64,000 nt of DNA from Mycobacterium sp. BK086 (GCA_004362315.1 SNWL01000004.1:1112808-1176807); one strand, 5' to 3'. Positions 1 through 8,683 are shown, counted from the stretch's first letter. Numbers and translations: made by a program. Notes: a model not told the origin generated them from the sequence alone.

Positions 1-443
1 ACATCAACCTGACCGGGTTCTTCAACACCGTGCAGGCCTGCGTCCCGGCGATGATCGAAGCCGGCAACGGCGGGTCGATCATCGCGATCAGTTCTTCGGC
101 GGGGATCAAAGCCGTTCCCGGCGCGGGGCACTACTGCGCCAGCAAGTTCGGCGTTGTGGGACTGGCGAATTCGCTGGCGCTGGAGCTCGGCGAATTCGGG
201 ATCCGGGTCAACTCGGTGCACACCTACGGGGTTGACACAGCGCTGGGCAACGACCTGTCGATGTACTCGATGTTCGAGAAGCATCCGCACTACGTCTACA
301 GCTTCTCGCCGGGCGCGCTGCCCACCGAGTCGCTGATCGCGCCGAATCAGGTCAGCGAGGTCGTGCTGTTCCTCGCCAGCGACGCCTCGGCGCTGTTGAC
401 GGCCGCACAGATCCCTGCCGACAAGGGCTACATGAAGGTCTAG
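1..443 (+). CDS. Short-chain dehydrogenase, mycofactocin-coupled type (5' end missing)
   Basis: The frame is open from base 3 with no start in the window, so about 146 C-terminal residues of an NAD-dependent SDR are present. Visible are the catalytic serine stretch (ISSSAG), the Tyr-x3-Lys pair in HYCASK, and the conserved IRVNSV strand. The usual PG after that strand is replaced by a YGVDT segment followed by an extra loop, and the protein ends in IPADKGYMKV. This loop and ending are typical of the mycofactocin-coupled SDR subfamily, in which the nicotinamide cofactor stays bound and is reoxidised by mycofactocin. Substrates are usually alcohols or carveol-like compounds; the substrate here cannot be read. 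The stop overlaps the stop of the convergent fadD gene by four bases. Confidence 0.85.
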   Translation, partial: INLTGFFNTVQACVPAMIEAGNGGSIIAISSSAGIKAVPGAGHYCASKFGVVGLANSLALELGEFGIRVNSVHTYGVDTALGNDLSMYSMFEKHPHYVYSFSPGALPTESLIAPNQVSEVVLFLASDASALLTAAQIPADKGYMKV

Positions 444-2107
444 CCTTGTGCGCCAAGGCTTTCGACGGCCAGCTCCTTGGCCCAGCGGTAGTCGGCCTTG
501 CCCGCCGGTGAGCGCAGCACCTTCTCGGTCCGGATGAACGCCTTCGGCAGCTTGTACTGCGCGATGTGCGCACGGCAGGCCTCGGCAAGCTCGTCGTCGG
601 TGGCGCTCTGCCCCTCGGCGAACTGCACGATGGCCACCACCTCGCTGCCCCACCGCTCGGAGGGCCGCCCGGCCACGACCACGTCGTAGACCGCCGGGTG
701 GCTGGCGACCGCGCGCTCCACCTCTTCGGCGAAGATCTTCTCCCCGCCGGAGTTGATGGTGACCGAATCGCGGCCGAGCAGCTCGATCTGGCCGTCGTCC
801 AGGAACCGGGCCCGGTCACCGGGCACCGACCAGCGGACACCGTTGATGGTTGGGAACGTGCGAGCCGACTTCTCGGCATCGCCCAGGTAACCCAGCGGCA
901 CATACGCCCGCCGCGCCAGCCAGCCTTCGCCGTCGCCGGCTTCGAGCACCGTGCTGAAATCGGCGGAGATGATCGCGGTGTCGTGCTGAGGCGTGAAGGT
1001 GGCCGCCTTCTGCTCGACGCCCTTGGCCGCCATCGTCGTCATCTGCATACCGGTCTCCGACGCGCCGACGGCGTCGAGCACCATCAGGTTGGGCAGCGCG
1101 GCCAGCAGCCGCTCCCGCACCGTCGGCGACAGCGGTGCCCCGCCGTTGGTGATCGTCACCAGACCGGACAGGTCGTACTTGCCGGTCTCGATCTCGTCCA
1201 GCAACGGCCGGGCGATCGCGTCGCCCACCACCGGAATGCTCAGTACCCGTTCATGTTCGGCGAGCTTCATCACCGCGGGGGCATTGAGGCGGTCGACGTC
1301 GTCGGGCAGCACCATCCAGCCGCCGGTGCTGAACATGTTGAACGCGGCCCACTGCGCCGCGCCGTGCATCAGCGGCGGGATCATCAGGATCGACCGGAAG
1401 CCGGCATTGGTGCGGGCCTGCTCGGCGAGCTCGTCGTAGCTCGCGAGCGAGGTGTCGGATCCGAACGGCCGCCCACCCATGGCCGACATGAAGATGTCGT
1501 GCTGACGCCACAGCACGCCCTTGGGCATGCCGGTGGTGCCTCCGGTGTAGAGGATGTAGAGATCGTCGCCGCTCGGGTCGGGCATCCCGCCGGCCGGGGC
1601 GGGGGTCGTGACAATCGACTCGTAATCGACCGCGCCCGGCAGCAGTTCATTGCCGGAGGCGTCGGCGACCTGGATCAGCACCTTGAGCTCGGGCAGCCGG
1701 TCGCGGATCGAGGCGACGTGCGGGGCGAACTCGGCGCCGTAGACCAGCGCCTTGGCCTTCGAGTCGGTCAGCAGGTAGAGGAGTTCTTCCTCGACATAGC
1801 GGTAGTTCACGTTGAACGGCGCCACGCGGGCCCGATAGCCGGCGACCATCGCTTCCAGGTACTCGTTGCCGTTGCGCAGGTACAGGCCAAGGTGGTCCTG
1901 GCCGGACTGGTGCGGGGCGAGCTGGTCACGTTCGGTGTGGCAGCCGAGTCCCTGAGCGACGAGATAGTGCGCGACACCGTCGATCCGGGCGTCCATCTGC
2001 GCATACGTCCAGCGATGATCCCGCCAGATGAGCGCCTCGCGATCCGGCAGGGTCTGGGCGACGGTACGGAACACCGACGAAAGGTCGAAGCTGACGTCGC
2101 TGCTCAT
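440..2107 (-). CDS. FadD-type acyl-CoA synthetase, FadD19-like
   Basis: The product is a 555-residue AMP-forming acyl-CoA ligase that activates a carboxylic acid to an adenylate and then a CoA thioester. The P-loop ILYTGGTTGMPKG is at about residues 185-197. The A5 region (GASETGM), the hinge/A8 region (INSGGEKIFAEEVE) and the A10 lysine in SPAGKADYRW near residue 537 are present, so it looks fully competent. The PAGKxDYRWAK end and the NVNYRYVEEEL segment resemble mycobacterial FadD17/FadD19 proteins of steroid side-chain degradation, as I recall those sequences. That fits the KstR-type palindrome 24 bases upstream of the ATG. The substrate (steroid side chain or a fatty acid) is inferred, not shown. 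Confidence 0.88.
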   Translation of the reverse strand: MSSDVSFDLSSVFRTVAQTLPDREALIWRDHRWTYAQMDARIDGVAHYLVAQGLGCHTERDQLAPHQSGQDHLGLYLRNGNEYLEAMVAGYRARVAPFNVNYRYVEEELLYLLTDSKAKALVYGAEFAPHVASIRDRLPELKVLIQVADASGNELLPGAVDYESIVTTPAPAGGMPDPSGDDLYILYTGGTTGMPKGVLWRQHDIFMSAMGGRPFGSDTSLASYDELAEQARTNAGFRSILMIPPLMHGAAQWAAFNMFSTGGWMVLPDDVDRLNAPAVMKLAEHERVLSIPVVGDAIARPLLDEIETGKYDLSGLVTITNGGAPLSPTVRERLLAALPNLMVLDAVGASETGMQMTTMAAKGVEQKAATFTPQHDTAIISADFSTVLEAGDGEGWLARRAYVPLGYLGDAEKSARTFPTINGVRWSVPGDRARFLDDGQIELLGRDSVTINSGGEKIFAEEVERAVASHPAVYDVVVAGRPSERWGSEVVAIVQFAEGQSATDDELAEACRAHIAQYKLPKAFIRTEKVLRSPAGKADYRWAKELAVESLGAQG

Positions 2108-2130
2108 TGGCGCTCCTCTGCGTGGCCTGA

Positions 2131-2148
2131 ACTAGAACGCGTTCTAGT
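2131..2148. promoter_or_regulatory. KstR-type operator upstream of fadD
   Basis: A perfect 18-bp palindrome ACTAGAACGCGTTCTAGT lies 24 bases in front of the fadD start. Its core matches the published KstR box TnnAACnnGTTnnA exactly. KstR is the TetR-family repressor of cholesterol catabolism in mycobacteria, released by CoA thioesters of sterol intermediates. The site lies between the 3' end of the MFS gene and fadD, so fadD is the only plausible target. Confidence 0.8.
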
Positions 2149-2184
2149 CTGCCACGGCGCCACACGCCGGCTCGCTGCGGAACT

Positions 2185-3750
2185 TCACCCAGCGGGACCG
2201 CGCCGGACGAACACCGCCAACGCCGCACCCACGGCCGCCGCGCCCGCGCCGACCCACATCGAGAGCTGCAGGCCGGCCATGAACGCCTCGTGGCTGCCGC
2301 CGGCGATCGCGGCGCTCAGCTGTGGCGGGGCGCCGGGGATCGAGGGGGCCAATCCCTTGGACACCAGTTCCTTTGCCGGAGAGAGTTTTTCGGCGATCGG
2401 CTCGGGCGTGCCTGCTGCGGTCAGCTTGTCGACGAGGGTCGAGCCGACCTTGCTGGACAGCACCGAGCCCAGGATCGTGGTGCCCAGCACGGCGCCGAGT
2501 TGCACCGACGTGCTCTGCACTCCGCCGGCCACCCCGGCGTCGTCGACCGGGGCATTGCCGACGATGGCTTCCGAGCTCGCGGTCAGCACCAGGCCGACGC
2601 CGGCCCCCAGCAGGGCGAAGGCCGGCCACATCGCGCCGTACCCGGAATCGGCCTGCAACTGGCTCAGCAGGGCCAGGCCGCCCGCCACACCGAGCAGGCC
2701 GGAAACCATGGCCGGTCGTGGGCCGAACCGTTCGGTGATGACACCCGACAACGGGGCCATGACCATCATCGCCGCGGACAGCGGCAGGGTCCGGACACCG
2801 GTCTCCACCGGGCTCCAGCCCTGCAGGTTCTGCAGGTAGAGCGTCATGAAGAACAGCGCGCCGAAGAGTGCGAAGAAGTTGATGGTGACCACCGCGGCGC
2901 CGATCGACAACGACGGGTTGGCAAACAGCCGCAGCGGCAGCATGGGGTCGCTGGTATGGCGCTCCACGATCACAAAGGCGCCCATCAGCACGACGCCACC
3001 GATCAGGAAGGCCACCGTCCGCGGGTCGAGCCAGCCCCATTCGGGGGCCTTGATCAACCCGTACACCAGAAGGAACAGGCTGCCGGACAGGGTCAGGATG
3101 CCTGCCACGTCGAGGCGTCCCTGCTCGTCGCTGCGACTCTCGACGATCGCGGCGGCACCGATGATCACGGCGACCACCGCGATCGGCACGTTGATGTAGA
3201 AGACCGACTCCCAGCTGAGGTGTTCGACCAGGACGCCGCCCAGAACAGGACCGGCGGCGACCGACACCCCGGTCGCGGCACCCCAGATGCCGATCGCGGC
3301 ATTGAGCTTGTGCGGCGGGAACGCCTGACGAATGATCGCCAGCGTGCTGGGCATCAGCAGCGCGCCGAACACGCCCTGCAGCGCGCGCATGGTGATCACG
3401 CCGGCGACCGAGCCGATGAGGCCGATGCCGACCGAGGTGACCGCGAACCCGACCACGCCCACCAGGAAGACCAGGCGCCGGCCGAACATGTCGCCGAGTT
3501 TGCCGCCGAAGATCAGCAGCGACGCCAAGCTAAGTAGATAGGCATCGGTAATCCACTGCAGATCCGACAGTGACGCATTGAGATCGGTGGCGATGCGCGG
3601 GTTGGCGATGGCGACGACGGATGCGTCGAGGCCGACCATGATGACGCCGACCGACACGGCGGCGAGAATCCACCACGGATTCCCTCGCAGGCCCTGTTTC
3701 GGCCGCGCGTGACGCGCGGGCGCGGGGCGCTGAACTGTGGTGATGGCCAC
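2185..3750 (-). CDS. MFS drug:H+ antiporter, DHA2 (EmrB/QacA) family, 14 TM
   Basis: The product is a 521-residue integral membrane exporter. The first helix is followed by the DHA2 signature GLDASVVAIANPRI. Motif A is visible (GGKLGDMFGRRL, about residues 80-92), and the antiporter motif C region (GPVLGGVLVEHLSW) follows. Length and about 14 hydrophobic segments fit the EmrB/QacA group, which expels hydrophobic drugs, dyes or lipids in exchange for protons. The start is a GTG. It is divergent from a TetR gene, and two palindromic operators lie in the shared 100-bp promoter region, so repression by that TetR is the obvious model. The exported substrate is unknown. Confidence 0.9.
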   Translation of the reverse strand: MAITTVQRPAPARHARPKQGLRGNPWWILAAVSVGVIMVGLDASVVAIANPRIATDLNASLSDLQWITDAYLLSLASLLIFGGKLGDMFGRRLVFLVGVVGFAVTSVGIGLIGSVAGVITMRALQGVFGALLMPSTLAIIRQAFPPHKLNAAIGIWGAATGVSVAAGPVLGGVLVEHLSWESVFYINVPIAVVAVIIGAAAIVESRSDEQGRLDVAGILTLSGSLFLLVYGLIKAPEWGWLDPRTVAFLIGGVVLMGAFVIVERHTSDPMLPLRLFANPSLSIGAAVVTINFFALFGALFFMTLYLQNLQGWSPVETGVRTLPLSAAMMVMAPLSGVITERFGPRPAMVSGLLGVAGGLALLSQLQADSGYGAMWPAFALLGAGVGLVLTASSEAIVGNAPVDDAGVAGGVQSTSVQLGAVLGTTILGSVLSSKVGSTLVDKLTAAGTPEPIAEKLSPAKELVSKGLAPSIPGAPPQLSAAIAGGSHEAFMAGLQLSMWVGAGAAAVGAALAVFVRRGPAG

Positions 3751-3768
3751 GGTTCGACTCCTTTCGTT

Positions 3769-3833
3769 AAGTGGAGGATTTCCACCACTTCTTGCTCACA
3801 ACCCTAGCTGCAAATGGTGGTCAGCCTCCACTT
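3769..3833. promoter_or_regulatory. Paired TetR operators between MFS pump and tetR
   Basis: Two related 22-bp palindromes occur at 3769-3790 (AAGTGGAGG-n4-CCACCACTT) and 3812-3833 (AAATGGTGG-n4-CCTCCACTT). Their centres are 43 bp apart, about four helical turns. One abuts the MFS start and the other the tetR start, the usual arrangement for a TetR protein repressing itself and its divergent pump. An in-frame ATG at 3814 falls inside the second operator and is unlikely to be the tetR start. Confidence 0.75.
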
Positions 3834-3849
3834 CGGGGAGTACTCTGGG

Positions 3850-4545
3850 GTGGTGATTCCTGGCGCACAACGGGGTGTCGAGCGATCCAGGCCACTACGG
3901 GCTGACGCCGAACGCAACCGCGAACGGATCGTGACCGCGGCCGCTCGGCTGTTTGCTGAGCAGGGCTTGTCCGTCCCGCTCGAAGATGTGGCTCGCGCCG
4001 CGGGCGTGGGTGTGGCGACCCTCTACCGGCGCTTCCCGACCCGCACCGACCTGGCCATCGCGGCCTTCGAACGCAACATGTCCTCCTACGAGGAGGCGGT
4101 CGAGAAGGCACTGAACAATCCACAGCCCTGGGAGGGCTTCCAGAACCTCGTCTACGAGGTGTGCGCGCTGCAGGCCTCCGACCCCGGCCTGCGGGCCCTG
4201 CTCACCACCGCGTTCCCGGCCAGTTCCGTGATCGAACAGCGCGCCACCGAGGCCATCGCCAAGCTCGGCCAGGTCATCGCGCGCGCACAGCAGGAGGGGA
4301 CGCTGCGGCCGGACATCGGCGTCGGCGACATCGTGGTGATGTTGCTGGCCGATGCCGGCGTGCTCGAGGCAACCCGGGAACACGCGCCAGAGGCGTGGCG
4401 CAGATTCGCCGCGCTGATGGTCGACTCGTTCCGGATCGGGCCTCATCGACCGCTGCCACCACCGACCCCCGCTGAAGAGCTCCGAAGTTCGATCGCCATG
4501 CTGACGGGTGACACATTGAGGATCGAATCCCTCGCCGACGACTGA
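3850..4545 (+). CDS. TetR/AcrR-family repressor
   Basis: The product has about 231 residues. The N-terminal helix-turn-helix is clear: RERIVTAAARLFAEQG, then LEDVARAAGVGVATLYRRFP, the canonical TetR DNA-binding signature. The C-terminal ligand domain is of the SbtR-like or generic type. I prefer the GTG at 3850 (or the adjacent GTG at 3853) because a GGGGAG element lies nine bases upstream and the earlier ATG at 3814 would sit inside an operator. It is transcribed away from the MFS pump and is followed 13 bases later by an F420-type oxidoreductase, so the two are probably one operon. Confidence 0.88.
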   Translation: MVIPGAQRGVERSRPLRADAERNRERIVTAAARLFAEQGLSVPLEDVARAAGVGVATLYRRFPTRTDLAIAAFERNMSSYEEAVEKALNNPQPWEGFQNLVYEVCALQASDPGLRALLTTAFPASSVIEQRATEAIAKLGQVIARAQQEGTLRPDIGVGDIVVMLLADAGVLEATREHAPEAWRRFAALMVDSFRIGPHRPLPPPTPAEELRSSIAMLTGDTLRIESLADD

Positions 4546-4558
4546 GCAGGAGTGGCCC

Positions 4559-5467
4559 GTGACTGATCGCCCGACGATCGACTTTCCGTCCCGAATCGGC
4601 GTGTGGTGGGCCAGCGAGAGTTGGTCGATGCCCGCTGCGGTCGAGGTCGCCCAGGAGATCGAAGAGCTCGGCTACGGGTCGCTGTTCATCCCCGAGGTCG
4701 GGCTCAAGGACGCGATGGTGCAGTCGGCGATCTTCTTGGCCGGCACCAAGCGTCTGGTTCTGGGAACCGGGATCGCGAACATCCACGCCCGGCTGGCGAT
4801 GATCGCCGAAGGCGGTGGCCGCAGCATCACCGCGGCCTACCCGGGCCGGTTCATCCTCGGCCTCGGGGTCAGCCACGGCCCGCTGGTGGAGAACATGATG
4901 GGCGGTACCTACGAGAAGCCACTGGCCACCATGCGGGGTTACCTCGAGCGGATGGCTGCGCTGCCGGATTTCGTCGAGCCCGGCTCGGGCCGGCCCACCC
5001 GCCTGCTGGCCGCGCTCGGCCCCAAGATGATCGAACTGTCGGGCACGCACGCCGACGGCGCGCATCCCTACCTCGTGTTGCCCGAGCAGACCGCCACCAC
5101 CCGGGAGATCCTGGGGCCGGACAAGTGGATCGTGTCCGAGCAGGCCATCGTCGTCGGTGAGAGCGCCGAGGAGCAGCTGCGCCGGGCGCACCTGCATCTC
5201 GAGGTCTATTCGGGCCTGCCGAACTATCGCAACTCCTGGCTGCGGCAGGGCTTCGACGAATCCGATCTCGTCCGCGGCGGCTCGGATCGGCTGGCCGGCC
5301 GCATCGTCGGGCAGGGTTCGGTGGAACAGGCCGCCGCGTCGGTGACCGCGCACCTCGACGCAGGCGCCGACCATGTGGTGGTTCAGGTTCTCGGCGATGG
5401 CGATCCCACCTGGGACCCGCGTCCGGCGCTGCGCGAACTGGCCGGGGTGCTGAGCCTCAGGGGTTGA
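4559..5467 (+). CDS. LLM-class F420-dependent oxidoreductase
   Basis: The product is a 302-residue luciferase-like monooxygenase-fold protein. The TIM-barrel hallmarks are visible: the start strand RIGVWWASESW, VLGTGIANIHARLAMIAEGG, and PGRFILGLGVSHGP around residues 95-110. The family uses F420 (or FMN) for hydride transfer in mycobacteria. The GTG start has an AGGAG ribosome-binding site seven bases upstream. It is probably co-transcribed with the preceding tetR gene. Its last 11 bases overlap the 3' end of the convergent mce gene. The substrate cannot be inferred. Confidence 0.85.
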   Translation: MTDRPTIDFPSRIGVWWASESWSMPAAVEVAQEIEELGYGSLFIPEVGLKDAMVQSAIFLAGTKRLVLGTGIANIHARLAMIAEGGGRSITAAYPGRFILGLGVSHGPLVENMMGGTYEKPLATMRGYLERMAALPDFVEPGSGRPTRLLAALGPKMIELSGTHADGAHPYLVLPEQTATTREILGPDKWIVSEQAIVVGESAEEQLRRAHLHLEVYSGLPNYRNSWLRQGFDESDLVRGGSDRLAGRIVGQGSVEQAAASVTAHLDAGADHVVVQVLGDGDPTWDPRPALRELAGVLSLRG

Positions 5468-6698
5468 TGGTGTTCTCGCCGACCTGACGTCCCCAGACGT
5501 ACTCGGTCAGGAGCGGCTGGCCGAGTTCGAAGTGGTTGTACGGCGCCAGCGATGCGCCGTAATCGGCCACCAGGAACGGTGCCGGCCAGAAGTTGCGATT
5601 GACTTCCTGCCAGCAGCCGGGCGCGCCACCGGGACCGCCCTTGGCGTTCACCCGCGGCAGGTTGTCGGGATACACGTAGGGATTCGGCGCACCGGTCAGC
5701 CCGATGTGGAAGTCGATCGAGTAGCCGTTGCCGCCGGCGCTGTCCTTGGCGTTGGAGGTCGCGTAATTGCGGATGGTGCACATGATCGCGGGGCTGTAGG
5801 TGTCCAGGAGTTTGGCGGTGGGGATCAGGTCGGCCTGGCCGCGCACGAAGTAGGGGCCGCCGCGCTCGAAGATGTCGGCACCGGTATTGCCGAACCCGGT
5901 CGAGGCCAACAACGCCGCGTCGAGATCCTTCTGCTGCTCATTGAGCGTGCGCGCGGTGGTCACCGCGTGATCGAGGAAGTCCCACAGATCAGGGCTGGCC
6001 TTGGTGTACACATCGGCCAGCTTCGAGAGCTGCTGAATGTTCGTGCGAATCTGCGGCATCTGCGGATTGACGTCATCGAGCACCGCATTGCCGTTGACGA
6101 TCGACTGCCCGAACTTGGTCCCCAGACCATCCAACGCCTCGGCCGCCGCCGACAACGTCAGATTCAGCTTGACCGGATCCACCTTCTCCGAGATCGACGT
6201 CAACGTCTCGAACAACGTATTGAACTCGGTGGTCACGTGGGAGACGTCGAGCACGTCCTTGCTGGAGATGCGCTGGGGCGTCGGGTTGGGCGGGCTGCGG
6301 AAGGACACGTACTTGTTGCCGAAGACGGTGCTGGCCTTGACCTCCGCGATGGCGTTGGCGGGAATCAGCGGGATGTATTTGGGCTCGACGTCCAGCGACA
6401 GCTTGGCTTTGGTGGTGCCGTCGCGCTCGATCGGGTCGACGCCGGTGACGCGGCCGATCTGCACGCCGTTGTAGGTGACCTTGGAGCCGGGATCCATCAC
6501 CAGGCCGGCCCGCTGCGAAATCAGCGTCAGCTGGGTCATGGGCGTGAAATCGCCGCGAAACTGCATGAATGCGGCGACCACGATGATGGTGAAAACGACG
6601 GTTGTCACAGCGAATGCGGTCTTCAGGGGTGGCGAGTACTGCCAGTGTCGGCCCTTGGTCTCGAACCAGTTCGGCGGCGCGGATTTATCCTCAGTCAT
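5457..6698 (-). CDS. Orphan Mce-family (MlaD-domain) protein
   Basis: The product is a 413-residue Mce protein: a short cytoplasmic N terminus, one membrane anchor at about residues 25-47 (AVTTVVFTIIVVAAF), the MlaD domain (about 55-135, with RAGLVMDPGSKVTYNGVQIG), and a long helical region followed by a C-terminal domain. Mce proteins form hexameric tubes that carry lipids across the envelope, normally with YrbE permeases and MceA-F partners from one operon. Here it stands alone, with no yrbE or other mce gene nearby. By N-terminal sequence it is closest to MceA-type subunits. An orphan subunit may replace one member of an operon-encoded complex; that is inference. Confidence 0.88.
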   Translation of the reverse strand: MTEDKSAPPNWFETKGRHWQYSPPLKTAFAVTTVVFTIIVVAAFMQFRGDFTPMTQLTLISQRAGLVMDPGSKVTYNGVQIGRVTGVDPIERDGTTKAKLSLDVEPKYIPLIPANAIAEVKASTVFGNKYVSFRSPPNPTPQRISSKDVLDVSHVTTEFNTLFETLTSISEKVDPVKLNLTLSAAAEALDGLGTKFGQSIVNGNAVLDDVNPQMPQIRTNIQQLSKLADVYTKASPDLWDFLDHAVTTARTLNEQQKDLDAALLASTGFGNTGADIFERGGPYFVRGQADLIPTAKLLDTYSPAIMCTIRNYATSNAKDSAGGNGYSIDFHIGLTGAPNPYVYPDNLPRVNAKGGPGGAPGCWQEVNRNFWPAPFLVADYGASLAPYNHFELGQPLLTEYVWGRQVGENTINP

Positions 6699-6876
6699 CA
6701 GGTCCGCGCCTACCGGTCACTGAATCCCCCCACCGACAGCAGCTCAGCTGCCACATTGCCCGTTCGTGTTGCCACTATCCCACGCACGTGGGGGCCATCT
6801 GGGTTTTCAGACCAATCGATATCAGTGATGATCTCGTGGTCCCGGGACTGGCGTGACGCCGGTCACATCGCCTTGG

Positions 6877-7680
6877 CTAGGCGGTTTGGTGGGCCGTTCG
6901 GAGGTGCTCTGAAACCGGCTGCAGTTCACCGATTTTGGGCTCTCTACCGTCCCCGGATGAGCGGCCGCGAGCATGCCGCCAGATCCACGGGATTAGCAGA
7001 CTCCTGGTCCACTGGGCCTGCGCGTACATCCGTTCCGCGAAGCTGTCTTGGACGTTCTCGCCACTGGACCGCGCCCAATCATGGTTGCTGCCGGGAAGTT
7101 TCAGCGCTTCGGCGGCGGCTTCGGCGAACAGGATGTGGCCCTTGGTCGACGCGTGCATGCGGTCGTGGCTCCAGATCGAGGGCTCACTCATCGCTTCCGC
7201 GTTGTAGAGGTCGACCAGCCCGAAACCGTGCCGCTGCGCCGCGCTCACGATGACTTCGTTGACCTGCTGGATGCGTGACCCGATCAGCCGGCCTACCGGC
7301 AGCATCTTCGCGACGTCGGGAAACGACGTCGTCACCACCGTCGCACCGGAATCCGCCAGCTGTTGGTAGACGTTCTCGAGGTCGGCCATGGCCTTGGTGA
7401 ACGTCCGGCCCGGTCTCGTCACGTCGTTCATGCCGACGCAGACGGTGACCAGATCGGGATCCATGGCCAAAGCACGAGGTAGTTGGTTGTCGAGCACGTC
7501 GATCACGCGCTTGCCGCGGATGGCGAGGTTGGCGTAGAGCAATCCGGGGTTGCGGTCGTCCAGGAGAGCGGCGAGGCGGTCGGCGAACCCGATCACACCG
7601 ACGGTGTCGTCGCCGTCCCAGAGGCCTTCGGTCTGGCTGTCGCCGATCGCGACATATCGGGAGAAGCCCATGTCCGACAT
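6877..7680 (-). CDS. SGNH/GDSL-family hydrolase
   Basis: The product has about 267 residues. SGNH blocks are clear. Block I is AIGDSQTEG with the nucleophile serine, close to the N terminus. Block II is NLAIRGKRV with the oxyanion glycine, block III is VGMNDVTRP with the asparagine, and block V is DRMHASTKGH with the Asp-His pair. No signal peptide is seen, so a cytoplasmic esterase or lipase is likely. Several in-frame starts exist. I chose the ATG at 7680, which puts block I near the N terminus as in the family; a longer form from 7746 would nearly touch the divergent tetR gene. Confidence 0.85.
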   Translation of the reverse strand: MSDMGFSRYVAIGDSQTEGLWDGDDTVGVIGFADRLAALLDDRNPGLLYANLAIRGKRVIDVLDNQLPRALAMDPDLVTVCVGMNDVTRPGRTFTKAMADLENVYQQLADSGATVVTTSFPDVAKMLPVGRLIGSRIQQVNEVIVSAAQRHGFGLVDLYNAEAMSEPSIWSHDRMHASTKGHILFAEAAAEALKLPGSNHDWARSSGENVQDSFAERMYAQAQWTRSLLIPWIWRHARGRSSGDGREPKIGELQPVSEHLRTAHQTA

Positions 7681-7749
7681 GATCTTCGAGTTTAGTGCCA
7701 GGTACGGCAGTACCATCGGCAGGCGAGGGGAAGGCAGGGTGTACAAACG

Positions 7750-8382
7750 GTGAAGTCGGTGGAGACAGCCGAATCCACGGCATCGCCCGCGGCCCGACCC
7801 GCCCCGAACTCGCGTCAGCGGCTCATCGACGCGCTGGCCGACTCGATCACCGACATCGGCTACTCCGCCACCACCGTCGCCGACATCGTCCGCCGCGCAC
7901 GCACCTCGCGGCGCACCTTCTACGAGAACTTCACCGATCGGGAAGCGTGCCTGGTCGCATTGCTCGCCGACACCAACCGCCGTGCCGTGGGCACCATCTC
8001 GGCAGCCGTCGACCCAGCGTTGCCGTGGGAGGCGCAGATCAGGCAGGCGGTGCAGGCGTGGGTCGCCAACGCCGAGTCCCAGCCGGCGGTGATGCTGAGC
8101 TGGATTCGCGACGTTCCCGCGCTCGGGATGGCCGCCCGTGAACTGCAGCGTGAGGTGACGGAGTCGTTCATCACGATGGTCCGGACGCTGTCGGACACCG
8201 AAGAATTGCGGGCCGCCGGCATCCCGATGGTGTCCCGGCAGCGGGCGCTGATGTTGATCGGCGGGTTGCGAGAACTGACCGCGGTGACGGTCGAGAGCGG
8301 GGGCCGGATGAGCGATGTGACCGACGAGGCGGTCGACGCGGCTATCGCCCTGCTCGGGCCGCCCCGTGCGGCTACTTCTTGA
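7750..8382 (+). CDS. TetR/AcrR-family regulator
   Basis: The product has 210 residues. The DNA-binding helices read LIDALADSITDIGYSATTVADIVRRARTS-type sequence followed by RRTFYENFTDREA, a standard TetR head. The GTG start at 7750 has a GGAAGG element upstream; a second GTG at 7759 is possible. It is divergent from the SGNH hydrolase. The next genes are a small convergent protein and a CYP138-like P450. In M. tuberculosis, as I recall it, cyp138 also has a tetR gene beside it. The twin palindromes in front of the P450 are the likely targets. Confidence 0.85.
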   Translation: MKSVETAESTASPAARPAPNSRQRLIDALADSITDIGYSATTVADIVRRARTSRRTFYENFTDREACLVALLADTNRRAVGTISAAVDPALPWEAQIRQAVQAWVANAESQPAVMLSWIRDVPALGMAARELQREVTESFITMVRTLSDTEELRAAGIPMVSRQRALMLIGGLRELTAVTVESGGRMSDVTDEAVDAAIALLGPPRAATS

Positions 8383-8596
8383 GCCAGGTCCGGACTCTGG
8401 CGAGATCGCGGGTGTAACCCTCGTACATCTCGTTGTCGAAGAACGAGGCTCCGCTGATCGCCTCGTTGCCCTGCCAGATCACCCGGACCCGGTAGCGGTC
8501 GCGGAGGTAGATGTCGACGCGGTCGCTTTCCCGGCGCTGCCAGCCCTTCTCTTCGCCGGCCTCGGCAAGGGCCGCGCGCTCGTCGGTGCCAGACAT
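8372..8596 (-). CDS. Small conserved-type hypothetical protein (74 aa)
   Basis: This is a short soluble, charged protein (SGTDERAALAEAGEEKGW at the N terminus; WQGNEAISGASFF in the middle; RDLARVRTWLKK at the end). I do not recognise a named domain. The alternation of basic and hydrophobic residues around DRVDIYLRDRYRVRVIWQG suggests a small beta-sheet fold. Its 3' end overlaps the tetR stop by 11 bases and it is divergent from the P450, so it shares the P450 promoter region. It is real by coding pattern but has no assignable function. Confidence 0.7.
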   Translation of the reverse strand: MSGTDERAALAEAGEEKGWQRRESDRVDIYLRDRYRVRVIWQGNEAISGASFFDNEMYEGYTRDLARVRTWLKK

Positions 8597-8683
8597 CAGT
8601 GATCACTCCTCGTGGGGCATGGGTATGAGGCCCCGACGGCCAACACTACTGTGGCGCACCCTTCGGACCCACGTTGTGCCGAT

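Noticed and set aside
566-3537. Long plus-strand frames opposite fadD and the MFS gene
   Set aside because: Arg/Gly/His/Gln-rich shadow translations typical of high-GC antisense frames; the minus-strand genes have intact motifs.
3814-3816. Upstream ATG for the TetR gene at 3850
   Set aside because: It lies inside the second operator palindrome and would add residues not expected in the family; the GTG at 3850 has a ribosome-binding site.
5532-7253. A 573-codon plus-strand frame opposite the mce and SGNH genes
   Set aside because: Antisense shadow without domain signatures; it crosses two well-supported genes.
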